From contig KN885149.1 in the NCBI GenBank assembly GCA_000934455.1, positions 59,004 to 84,650 of the forward strand: a stretch of DNA of 25,647 nucleotides, written 5' to 3'. Position numbers and translations under genes: made by a program. Position 1 is the stretch's first letter. Every line of letters begins with the position of its first letter. The notes beneath the pieces were generated by a model that saw nothing but the letters and a program-made list of their open reading frames with translations, did not search any database and was not told the DNA's origin. This document shows positions 8,401 through 16,922 of this stretch, piece after piece. The DNA comes from Apostichopus parvimensis (taxonomy: Eukaryota > Echinodermata > Holothuroidea > Aspidochirotida > Stichopodidae).

Positions 8401-11400
8401 CTGTGTATTGGTTGTATTTACCTTGGTGGTTTGCAATCTTAGCCATTTGATACAATGGGTGTTATTCTTTTCTCTCATGTGTGATTTGTAGTTATTGAAG
8501 GAAGGGAAGTGTGTGTGTTTAAGGGGGAGAGTGGGGGGGGGGGTGGGAGTGGATATGAGAAATAAGTGCAAGGGAATCCTCTACCAATTAGTAAAAGGAA
8601 ATCCAATTTTAAATTCTGATACAAATTGTAAATTGGAGAAACCTTCATTGAACCAATGGTCAGTCAATTATGTACTTAGATACATTCATCATAAGACTCA
8701 TGAATGCATATATGCATACAGTATCCTATTATTTGTGAACACCTTATTTTCACAGTTAGGCTTGATAATGATTGTAAGGATATATTCTATATAATTTCCA
8801 TGAACAAATGAATACAGTACTACCTACACATATGTAACCTTCACAAACAAAACCATTCTAGTTTCTATGCATATTTCACAGCGACCGAGGGTGTGGATAA
8901 TTGGGGTGTTGTTAATCTTATTGAGACCAGTGTAAACCAGTGTGAACAGGATTTTGTAATTTGGCATATGTGCAGGAGGCTTAGTTAAGGGGTTGAATAA
9001 TCAGACAAACAGGTGGATTGCATTGTATGATGATGTGTTTGGCACATGTGTGAACATGTGATTCACAGTAGGCCTTATGTATACTGTACACTGTAGCACT
9101 TACACACACACTGAAGATTCTTAAGCAATAGGTTTTATACCCTATATATACACACACTCAGTGTTGAGTCATCTGTGTTTGCCTAGTGTAGGAGTGCAGA
9201 GGTTACACTGTATACACATTAAGTTATATATGTATATATACACCTACAAAGAGCTGTAACATAGTGACTCACAGAGTGTATCATTTAAAATTACACGCTT
9301 TAAAAGAATCTTAGTCATTAGAGACTTGACTGAGATAGGTGGGCTTTGGGTTCAGATAGAAATCATTAGCAAACATAAGTGAAGATATTTTTGTTTATTT
9401 TCAAACTTTGGTGCTCAATGTCAGTTCAAAAGCCAAACTGTTTGAAGATCAAGAAGAGAAGGTTAATATGAGATGTCAATGCTGAATGCACCCTGTAGCA
9501 TGATTCTATTATTTTAAATGTTTTTTTTTTTTAAAATAATTTACTGGTACTATTTGTCTAAGTCTGTAAAAAGAATTACAAATAAAAATTGCTTCAAGTG
9601 GAGTGAGTTTATTCGTGCCTGGACGCATGCAGGTATAGTGCTGAAGCACACTGCATCAAAGATACTGTTAATTAGTCAGCGCCCACAGATCTGCCAGATA
9701 GTACATAAATGACAACAGGATGGCTTCCATATGGTTATATATCACACTGCCATATAAACTTTATAGTACAGTACAAAGGCTAATGCCCACTTTAAGGAAC
9801 TTGCTGGAAGGAAGTGTAAGGGGCATACTCAGAAAGGGAACTAAATTTCAACCCATGAAAGGATATTATTTTCTTTCCTCTTTCTGACCAAAACCAAAGA
9901 ATTTTTAGAATGTATTTGGACTGAAAGTCTTTGTGCAATATTCTGTAGCTCACAATTAGCAGATAGAAGAGAGATAGATAGAGCGATGAAGGACAGAAGA
10001 AATTAAGGCTAAAATTCATATGTCTGTTTTCTAACTTAGGTAAAAGCTATATGTAAGAGTTTAAATTTGACAGTCTGATGTGGCCCCTGTCACAAACTTG
10101 TGAGATTTTGTCGGTATTTGAACTTGTAAACTGAAGAATTAAGAGCCATTTGGGAAGAAAAATGGAGGATTTATTCGGACAAACTTCGAGTTAGGTGGAG
10201 CAGCCAGCCGCCCAAGTTACTTCTCAAGATGTTACAGAAAAGTAAAGACCCCTTCCCTTAGTTGTTTAGTAGTTTTGTTCCTTTATGATCACAATATATA
10301 CCTTCAGAAAATTTTTAAAGTTCCCCCTCCCTCCCCTTCCCCATTTTCTTGCCTCCCCTCCACTTCTCTTTTTCTCTTTCCCTTCCATATCACCACACCT
10401 CCTTCTCTTTCCCCCCAGCCCCCCCCCCCTCTCCATTGTTTGTGGTCCTAACTTATGGACTTCTTTGGTATGTACTACATGCCGTACTCATGATAGTAAA
10501 GAATTGAGACTGAGACAATTATAGTGTTTTCTCTATATTCTCTTATAGGTTGTGGCTCATGTTGAAGCTTTTATTGACTTCAGTGAAGATGAAAATATTG
10601 AGGGCAGCATTGTTGATCAAGGTAAGAAGTAAAGCAAGGGAATTCTTCATTGGGTTCAGGAATGTTCCTGAAACATCTTACATTACTGTTCTTAATTGGT
10701 TCAGGAATGGTGAAGGAACATCGTACATTACTGTTCTTAATTAGTTTAGGAATGGCCTTGAAAGATCATAGATTACTGTTCTTAATTGGTTCAGGAATGG
10801 TCATAAAAGATCTTATATTACTGTTCTTAATTGTTTCAGGAATGGTCATGAAAGATCAATTTCTGTTCTGAATTGGTTCAGGAATGGCCTTGAAAGGTCA
10901 TAGATTACTGTTCTTAATTGGTTCAGGAATGGTCATGAAACATCTTACATTGTTCTTAATTGGTTCAGGTATGACTATGAAAGATCATACATAACTGTTC
11001 TTAATTGGTTCAGGAATGTTCCTGAAACATCTTACAGTACTGTTCTTGATTGGTTCAGGAATGTTCAAGGAACACTTACATTACTGTTTTTGATTGGTTC
11101 AGGAATGTTCCTGAATTATCTTACATTACTGTTCTTGGCTTGTTCAGGAATGGTCATGAAATCATAAATATTACTGTTCTTAATTGTTTCAGGAATGGTG
11201 AAGGAACATCGTACAGTTATTAATTTTTTTTATCAATATACAGTGCTAGAATTTGAAGGAAAAACTATTCTAGAAGACTAAATACATACAATCTTCAAAT
11301 TGAATAAATTATTTTGCAAGCAGAAAGCTTTAAAGGTATGAAGAAGCAAGTTGAAATTATTGTTCTTTGATTTGAAATTCTCTTCACTAAATATCTTCTT

Positions 11401-14400
11401 CTTCTTTTCTTACTCTAACTTAAATAATCCCTGAAGGTTTTGTAAGTAGGTTGTGTTTAGAAGATTAAGGTTATTCCATTTTTTTATTTATTTATCCAGC
11501 CATGGAAAGTTTGAAGAAGCTGGAAAAATCAATCAGGGTCCACTTGAGCGATAACCGCAGGGGCGAAAGACTTCGTAACGGTGTCCAGATAGCGATCATT
11601 GGAGAGCCCAATGCTGGCAAAAGCAGTCTGCTGAATATTTTATGTGAGTTTAAAACTGGTTAGATTCTTTCATCTATTGATCTCTGGATGCCAAAGTTAT
11701 ACGAACAAATTTCAAAGACATACCAAAACCTGTTAGCAATGCTCATCTACTGCCAAAAAAAAAATGAAAAATAACCCTGTGCAGATAAATGTGAAAATGA
11801 AACTAAAAGTTAAAGTTGCGGCAGATGATCCTGCTAGGATCAAAACCTCAGGCCCTCTCACGTTTACATGAATGTTAGAGACATTTGAGACTGTTTGAAT
11901 TTCACTCTTCTAAGGCATATACTAAAAAAAAACATTTTTTTCCCCTTATGGTTCTATTCTTAGAACATCTGACTGTTTGGATATTGTTAGTATTGTGGAT
12001 TTGAAGGTTTCTTTTTCTGATAATACAAACACCATGAAGTTTCTTAACGTTTATTTATGAAATGTGACATTTGGATGGTTCCCGTCGGATGAAAGTAAGT
12101 TTCTAGAACCACCGTAAGTTGTTGACAGTATAATAGTCTTGAACTGTTTACACGATAGGTGGCATGTTAGACATTGTTGAATAACTTTGTCTCAAATTGT
12201 TAGATTTATCACCCCTGCGTTACCCAATTTTCTTTGTAGTCTTTTGAGCTATTTTTCTTTTCCTGACCTAATACCATCTTAATTAATATTTTCAATCATG
12301 AAATTGGGTAAAAGTCGTCGTTAAGAAAACCAGGGACAAAATTATATGCCTGTGTTCTCAAGGATAAATCTTGTTGACTGCATGTCACATTCTGTTGATT
12401 AAAGGTTCATTTTTTTAAAATTGCAATCATTGATTCACCACCCCACTTCTTCCTCCCTTTCTCGGTTCCTCCAGGCAAGAGACCAGCTGCGATAGTCACC
12501 CCTATTGCCGGGACAACCCGTGATGTAGTGGAGTCGGCTGTCAACCTTGGAGGATACCCGGTCCTGTTTAGTGATACTGCTGGTATCCGAGAGACCAGTG
12601 ATCTGGTGGAACTTGAAGGAGTCAAGAGAGCTACTGAAAGGTAAAATGAATATTGCGGAGGATGGTGCAGGGGATGATTTTAGTGTTCAAATTTTTGTTT
12701 TTTTTTGTCTGGCAACTTTTGAAAGGCTCTGGAGATTGGTCTCTTAATAAAATATTAATATTTTACATTTATGCATAACAGTCTGTCCATATTGCAGGGG
12801 CCCCAGATGTGACAGGGGCCTGGGAAAATGTGAGGTTGAGAATAGTGGTGTATACTCATTTTCATAATATCTTTGGAGAAATTTAAGAGTATATTAAGAG
12901 GGGTCCTATGTTGTAAGTTTCCCAGGCCCGATCAACCTGGCTCTTGAAGCGGCTTTTTAAACTTAGAGAATGGGTGACCATTATTTGAACCTTCTAGGGA
13001 TATTGTGAGGCAATCATAGTAACCTTTTAAGACGGTTGTCAGAACAACAAAATACAATCAATTTACACCTGAAAGAAAAAGAAATCCTGACATCTTAAAC
13101 ACATTAAGTGTGCAGGAAACTATGGCCTTGTTACGCTGATCTTAAATAACAGAATTTACTCATGGTGCCCTCTTATCCATATCAACTCAAATATTGCACC
13201 CCACTGACCCCCCTTCCGGGTCAACGTCCACCACATCTTCCTTCCAAATCCTACCAATTTTGGACATTAATTGTGTCTTATTGTCTCATAAATTATCATA
13301 AATTGATCATTTTTAATTTTTCAGTTTTTTGGGGGTTTTAATTATTCAGGGCACAGACTTCTGATATGGTTGTAACAGTGGTGGATGCATCAACTTTGCA
13401 GCCTTTGATCAAAAACAGTTCAGAAATAGATGATTTGGTAACGGCGCTGATACGTAAGTTAGGTACATTGCAACGGACAATGGACAAGGCAGGCAGCGTC
13501 ACGGAAGAAATAGCCGAGACTGCCCGCAGGAACACTGACACTATATCACAGCAAAGTATGGTTCTGTTTAATAAGGTGGATTTACTGGCAGAAAGCGAGA
13601 GAAAAATCTTGAAGGAAGTGATGAACTATCTCACGAAAGACCAAGGATTTTACATTTGCGGGTTTTCGTGCAAGACATTAGAAGGACTGGACACCTTCTT
13701 GGAGATGTTAAAAGGAACAGCATCAAAACTGTAAGTGCTAAATGATAAAGTTTGGGAAACTCATTAAATATGGGCAAACTATGCCATGGAGCATTGCAAT
13801 CATCAAAATTTCTTATATTTTAGCCCTTAATAAGTTAACCCCTAATTACAAACCCATATATATCATTTGAATAATGTGATGTTCCTCTTTTCAAAGATTA
13901 CGATAAAATATTTCAAAATATCACCTTAGGCTACAAACCTGTGTTTCAGTGTCCTTGAAACAAAGGTTGTGAAAACAAGGGCATGAATACAACAGACACT
14001 TTAGGTAGTCACTCCCTGTACATCAACAATGTGCATAATTAGCTAATTGTTGATTCATAAAATGAAACTAGAATTGAGAAAAGACTTGTAAAATGGTCAA
14101 TCTTTGATGGATTTTGATGGGAGTTGCAGCTATGGACATGATTTTTAATGCCTATTAGAGCAATAGGAACAATGTTGTTCATAGGTGTCCATAGATCTGT
14201 AATAACTCAGAGTATGATTATAGTCAATACCGGTTTTTCTCCGAATATTATGACACCAGCAATTTGACCATTCATGCATAACATTGCTCTTTCAATATGA
14301 TATAAGATAAATGAGTCTATGTAAAATACAGTTAACGCGTCACGAAAAGTTTCCTTCTTTTATCATCCTACATTCCTTCCGTGCTGTTTCTCTTTCGTCA

Positions 14401-14627
14401 GGTGCGGGGACCCGCTCTCCGGAAATCCTAGTCTCACACAGGAGAGGCACCGTACACACCTTGAACTCTGTTTAGCTGCCATGTCAAAGGTCAAGTTAGA
14501 CAGCGACCTAGTCATAGATGCGGAGCATCTGAGGAAGGCCTTGAGACATCTGGGTAGAATTACCGGACACGTGAGAGTGGATGAAGTGTTGGACGTCATC
14601 TTTAAGGACTTCTGCATCGGAAAGTGA
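2127..14627 (+). CDS. GTPBP3: GTPBP3: mitochondrial tRNA-modifying GTPase (MnmE/TrmE family), eight exons
   Basis: Joining 2127-2427, 2764-2899, 3670-3823, 10549-10621, 11500-11643, 12475-12640, 13350-13730 and 14402-14627 gives 1581 bases and 526 residues. All seven introns are GT-AG and keep frame. MnmE-family proteins act with GidA/MTO1 to install the taurinomethyl (animals) or carboxymethylaminomethyl (bacteria) group at wobble uridine of tRNAs. Visible features: a basic N-terminus with no acidic residue in the first 40, typical of a mitochondrial presequence; the folate-binding N-domain (about 30-150) with PNSFTGDD and the [16 protein letters not shown] block; and a G domain with G1 GEPNAGKS (256-263), TTR (283-285), DTAG (303-306), NKVD (399-402) and SCK (431-433). 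Asn259 (potassium site) and Glu315 (catalytic glutamate position) are kept, as is C-terminal FCIGK with its essential Cys. The first ATG follows an in-frame TAA at 2100; Met29 is in a stronger context but would lose the presequence. Confidence 0.96.
2764..2899 (+). CDS. GTPBP3: GTPBP3 exon 2: folate-binding domain core
   Basis: Begins after CCTTTAG and supplies two bases to finish the split Gly codon, then [17 protein letters not shown], the most conserved block of the MnmE N-terminal domain. It ends AAACG/GTAAGC with two bases of an Arg codon. Too short for a simple reading-frame scan to flag; identified by family similarity and phase. Confidence 0.95.
3670..3823 (+). CDS. GTPBP3: GTPBP3 exon 3: end of folate domain and first helical segment
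   Basis: Begins after TGTATAG; its first base completes the Arg codon. [23 protein letters not shown] is the family block joining the N-domain to the helical domain. It ends on a whole codon, AAG/GTAAAG. The open frame extends upstream to 3578, but that part is intron. Confidence 0.95.
4208..4607 (+). mobile_element. TTAA-flanked miniature transposon, copy 1
   Basis: A 400-bp element bounded by TTAA at both ends. Both termini carry TGAAGACTCGC a few bases inside the TTAA, in inverted orientation (left near 4217-4227, right near 4588-4598). A second copy lies reversed at 16531-16899, which defines both ends. There is no coding frame. TTAA target duplication is typical of piggyBac-type transposases, but the terminal bases do not give a clear piggyBac signature, so the superfamily is only suggested. 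Confidence 0.75.
5379..5417 (-). ncRNA. Hammerhead ribozyme motif, intact core
   Basis: Reading the minus strand, GCCT (5417-5414) is followed by CTGAAGA (the CUGANGA core), one A, a perfect stem II GATCCT-GCT-AGGATC, then GAAA, CG, the TC cleavage position and AGGC, which pairs with the first GCCT as stem I. Stem III would be only A-U and C-G with no loop, the minimal form known from Penelope-like elements, where two copies are thought to act as a dimer. All core positions needed for cleavage are present. Activity is not shown by sequence alone. Confidence 0.65.
5448..5486 (+). ncRNA. Hammerhead ribozyme motif, stem II mismatch
   Basis: The plus-strand partner has the same layout: GCCT, CTGAAGA at 5452-5458, GATGCT-GCT-AGGATC as stem II, GAAA at 5475-5478, CG, TC, AGGC. 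One change (GATCCT to GATGCT) puts a G-G mismatch in the middle of stem II; core residues are intact. The pair points outward from a common centre, so one would act in a plus-strand GTPBP3 pre-mRNA and the other only in an antisense transcript. Confidence 0.6.
7967..7985. repeat. (AT)n microsatellite
   Basis: A run of about nine AT dinucleotides in intron 3, next to a GTACAGTACTGTATTGTATTG stretch rich in short palindromes. No gene or regulatory role is evident. Confidence 0.8.
10318..10434 (+). repeat. Long pyrimidine tract upstream of exon 4
   Basis: About 117 bases that are almost all C and T on the coding strand, including a run of 11 C at 10419-10429. It ends about 115 bp before the exon 4 acceptor. 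Such tracts can bind PTB-type splicing repressors or form triplex DNA; whether this one does is inference. The short frame across it (from 10285) is low-complexity and not believed coding. Confidence 0.7.
10549..10621 (+). CDS. GTPBP3: GTPBP3 exon 4: short exon of the helical domain
   Basis: A 73-base exon after a 6.7-kb intron. It starts after TCTTATAG and reads [19 protein letters not shown], matching the E-A-x-IDF-x-E/D-E block of the MnmE helical domain. The donor is CAAG/GTAAGA (phase 1). Its length is not a multiple of three, so skipping it would break the frame. It lies between a long pyrimidine tract (10318-10434) and a tandem array of acceptor-like sequences (from 10650), an unusual splicing setting. 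Confidence 0.92.
10650..11225 (+). repeat. 45-bp tandem satellite in intron 4, about 13 copies
   Basis: The unit runs roughly TTGGTTCAGGAATGGTCATG then AAACATCTTACATTACTGTT then CTTAA, repeated about 13 times with 42-45 bp spacing. Units contain alternating TTC/GAA pentamers resembling heat shock elements; TTCAGGAATGTTCCTGAA occurs exactly at 10655-10672, 11009-11026 and 11098-11115. The same part ends in a pyrimidine-leaning stretch plus TTCAG/G that resembles a 3' splice site. Because the period is a multiple of three, two overlapping frames stay open across the first copies (10550-10744, 10650-10871); I treat these as repeat artefacts. Confidence 0.9.
11500..11643 (+). CDS. GTPBP3: GTPBP3 exon 5: helical linker and G1 P-loop
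   Basis: Starts after TATCCAG; a split Ala codon is followed by a charged helix and the G1 motif [12 protein letters not shown] (256-267). The Asn in this motif is the residue that coordinates potassium in bacterial MnmE. The donor is TTTAT/GTGAGT (phase 1). Confidence 0.95.
11818..11856 (+). pseudogene. Decayed hammerhead motif in intron 5
   Basis: GATCCTGCTAGGATC at about 11827-11841 is the exact stem II of the intact motif at 5379-5417, and it is followed by AAAACCTCAGGCC where the intact copy has GAAACGTCAGGCC. The CUGANGA side reads GCAGATGA, the G of GAAA is changed to A, and the G before the cleavage site is lost. It is a third, inactive relic of the same repeat. Confidence 0.6.
12475..12640 (+). 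CDS. GTPBP3: GTPBP3 exon 6: switch regions, G2 and G3
   Basis: Starts after TCCTCCAG; encodes residues 270-324. It contains PIAGTTRDV (G2, K-loop/switch I) and [13 protein letters not shown] (G3/switch II), whose final Glu (315) sits at the position of the MnmE catalytic glutamate. The donor is GAAAG/GTAAAA (phase 2). Confidence 0.95.
12816..12929. repeat. 12-bp perfect inverted repeat in intron 6
   Basis: GGGCCTGGGAAA (12816-12827) and TTTCCCAGGCCC (12918-12929) are exact reverse complements separated by 90 bp. The interval is AT-rich with no reading frame. This may be the ends of a small element or chance; no target duplication was seen. Confidence 0.4.
13350..13730 (+). CDS. GTPBP3: GTPBP3 exon 7: G4 and G5 motifs
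   Basis: Starts after ATTATTCAG; the first base completes Arg325. It encodes a beta strand ending VVDAS, an insertion of about 55 residues relative to the shortest G domains, then NKVDL (G4, guanine recognition) and SCKTLEGLD (G5). The donor is AAACT/GTAAGT (phase 2). Confidence 0.95.
14402..14627 (+). CDS. GTPBP3: GTPBP3 exon 8: C-terminal helical domain
   Basis: Starts after TTCGTCAG; it finishes Leu452 and encodes the last helices, including the family pattern L-R-x-A-L-x-x-L-G-x-I-T-G. It ends [10 protein letters not shown] then TGA at 14625-14627. The CIGK motif is diagnostic for full-length MnmE proteins. Confidence 0.95.
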
Positions 14628-14709
14628 CATAATTATGCTAATTGGGTTGTTATTTGTTTTTGTTGGAGATGGAGGGTTAGATGCAAAGTATGCTAACCAT
14701 GAAGAATGA

Positions 14710-15023
14710 AATAAAATGATACTGGGTTAGGCAAGAGGAATGACATATCATGACAAATGTCTTATTCCTAGGCAAAAGTGTTGGTGTTTGGTTGTGAAGT
14801 AAAAAATACAGCCTATATGAAGATTTTCCAAATTTGCTTTGGCAATGAAAACAAATTTGTTAATAAAGATGAAGAAAATCATACACAGTTGACTTCTACA
14901 TCAGTGTCCTAAGGTTTAAATGTTTTACTAATGGATGATACCATGATATGCATTTAAACTGACAAAATTTATTTTTCTTCTTGAAACGGAATTGTTTGGA
15001 TTGAAAACTTGGTCCAGAATAAA
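14710..15023 (+). promoter_or_regulatory. Candidate GTPBP3 polyadenylation signals
   Basis: AATAAA occurs at 14710-14715, 14862-14867 and 15018-15023, that is 83, 235 and 391 bases after the stop codon. Any could direct the mRNA 3' end; the first follows closely enough to give a short 3' UTR. The hexamer is common in AT-rich DNA, so the choice cannot be made from sequence alone. Confidence 0.45.
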
Positions 15024-16445
15024 GTGACTGACCATTGAATTACTGTGATATTTATATCGTCATCTGTGTCTTATTGGTTATGACATGCCTCCTACACTTG
15101 CTTTTAAGAAAAAAATGAGGGGGGGGCAGTGGTTGGGAAATGGCGGATCCTTGTGGCTGTTTAGAAGGATCCAACAATTGGTCTGTTACTTTCCAGTGTC
15201 CTGGGGGAGGAGTGTAAGGGAAATTCCCTTCCAATTGAGGAAATGCCGGTATGCTGAAGGCCTTGAAAGTGTCTGAATGGAAATGTGACTATATTTTGCA
15301 AATTTTGATGTAATATTCATGTGCAAGAAGTTTCCAGTATTAAGGTTAGGGTGCCCCACGCGTTTCTCCCATTCGGCAAGGGTTTCACATTTTGAAAAAA
15401 CACGGTAAATGAAGAAAGAGGAAGACCTGTCTTTTTCCAATGAAAAGTAAAGATATTTAATACCATCAATCAAAGATATGTAGAAAGATCTATTTTGTAT
15501 AAGAAATTATAAATGATCACTTTTTTTTTTACAAACCATCTATTTTTTACTTAACATTGTCATCACAAAATGAATGGCATGATACACCATTTTTCAATAA
15601 ACAATGAAGTGGGGAAGAATTCTTTTCAATACATGTGATTCCCTCTGTTTTCAAAGTATAAAGGAGATTATTATTTGATATTGAAAAGGAAGAAATGAAA
15701 TTAGAAATTCTTCCTTTTTTTTAGATCGAAAAGAAATAAAAAGGTAGCAAAAATATATAAAAAGCCATAGGAATGAATCTGACCACAAGAAATAACTTAA
15801 GTAAATATAAACTTGGGTATTTATCAAAAATCATGAAATTAGACAAGGGCAAAAATATTTCACCTAATCAATGTAGAATATGTCTGTTTCAACAATACCA
15901 AGTCAGAGAGGTTGTGGGGGGGGGGGGGACAAGTTACGCTAAAGCAGAAATATTACATTACTGGTAAATGGTGTAGGTTGGGCCGCATAGATATTCAAGA
16001 TACTTGCTGCTCTTAAAATAAGAATCAATTTATTCCAGAAAGATGGAATCACTGTGCCGGCTATTATAAGGTATTAACAAAAGCTGATGCAAATGCAATA
16101 CAGCAATGCATCTTGAACTAAGTACTATGGACAACAATATTTCAATTTTGGTATTTGCGGTATGCTAAAAATTGGTTGGGGGTGGGGGGGGGCTTTTGAA
16201 TTATTTCAGAGGATGTGTAACCAGACTCTGCCAAAAGTGGACATTTGGCATGTAATTTCATGGTACTTTGCAGCACAGAAAGAAAAGAATTTGTTCTAGT
16301 AGTTATGCCTTGCAAATATTGTTCTCTTTGGCATAACTTCAGCAAAATATTGAGCTCTCTGAAATTTGAATGGGTTAATGTTTGTTCTCCCGGACACCAA
16401 ACTTTTTACAAGCATTGTAATTGTTCCTTATACCCCATTTAATAT
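15024..16445. other. Intergenic DNA after GTPBP3
   Basis: No gene is recognised. The region is AT-rich, with a 13-base G run at 15916-15928 and a 9-base run at 16184-16192. Several frames of 60-95 codons occur on both strands (for example 15186-15473 minus) without domains or splice-site context; I consider them chance. Confidence 0.6.
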
Positions 16446-16922
16446 TTCCTAAAATTTAGGGTATGGGCTACAGTGCATTAACAGTGGATTTGCATGGATT
16501 CCTAAAATTTAGGGTAGGAGTTACAGTGCATTAAAGGGTGTGATGACTCGCACAAAAAGAAGCGTCTAATGCTGGTAATCTGACCTAGTTTCGAATGAGG
16601 TGTAACAGAAGTGTTAGACACCACCATCGATCCCAAAAAATATACACACAGCTTGCTACCGTCGGTAATTAGACACTAGTGTATAGTCAGTACATACAGC
16701 TGCGGTCAATACCCACAGCACAGTCTACAAACAATACAGTGATGGACATCTCAGGTCCAGCTAAAGATAACAAGGTATCAAGTTTCATTACTGTCTGCAT
16801 TTTGTAGCGACAATAGAAACACTTCACTTGCAAGCAACGGAAAGTTAACTTTTTAAAGATGGCGGCACGCTGTTTGGGGCGAGTCTTCGATGCCTCTAAC
16901 AGCGCATTTACTTGGATTCCTA
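16446..16922. repeat. 53-bp tandem duplication, one copy split by a TTAA element
   Basis: The segment starting TTCCTAAAATTTAGGGTA occurs at 16446 and again at 16499. In the first copy CAGTGCATTAACAGTGG is continuous. In the second, the same sequence is broken at TTAA by the element at 16531-16899, and the missing right half resumes at 16896-16922 with 22 of 27 positions matching. The first copy is therefore a preserved empty target site. Confidence 0.8.
16531..16899 (-). mobile_element. TTAA-flanked miniature transposon, copy 2 (inverted)
   Basis: A 369-bp reverse-complement relative of the element at 4208-4607, clearly alignable along its whole length (shared blocks include CGACGGTAGCAAGCTGTGTG, GAAACTAGGTCAGAT and TTCATTACTGTCTGCATTTT in one orientation or the other). 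The left target TTAA (16531-16534) is intact; the right one has become CTAA (16896-16899). It lacks some short segments found in copy 1. It is non-coding. Confidence 0.8.

Larger units (their letters stand above)
3824..10548 (+). other. GTPBP3 intron 3 (6.7 kb), mostly without recognisable features
   Basis: No exon with family similarity falls in this intron, and the flanking exons join directly in phase 0. It holds a TTAA-flanked element (4208-4607), the hammerhead-bearing insertion (5349-5582), an (AT)n run near 7967-7985, an 11-bp AT palindrome around a T tract at 9508-9540, and the pyrimidine tract next to exon 4. From about 5600 to 10300 I otherwise see only AT-rich unique-looking DNA and a few short frames I judge to be chance. 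Confidence 0.75.

Noticed and set aside
9508..9540. 11-bp AT palindrome ATTATTTTAAA around a T tract
   Set aside because: It contains only A and T, which easily pair by chance in AT-rich intron DNA, and nothing else marks an element.
10550..10871. Two overlapping plus-strand frames with a repeated TVLNWF-type peptide
   Set aside because: They come from the 45-bp satellite and from exon 4 read out of frame; the true exon 4 frame ends at its donor.
12407..12625. Minus-strand frame opposite exon 6
   Set aside because: It is the shadow of GTPBP3 exon 6, whose plus-strand G2 and G3 motifs are clear.
14363..14617. Minus-strand frame opposite exon 8
   Set aside because: It is antisense to the conserved C-terminal domain of GTPBP3 and has no support of its own.
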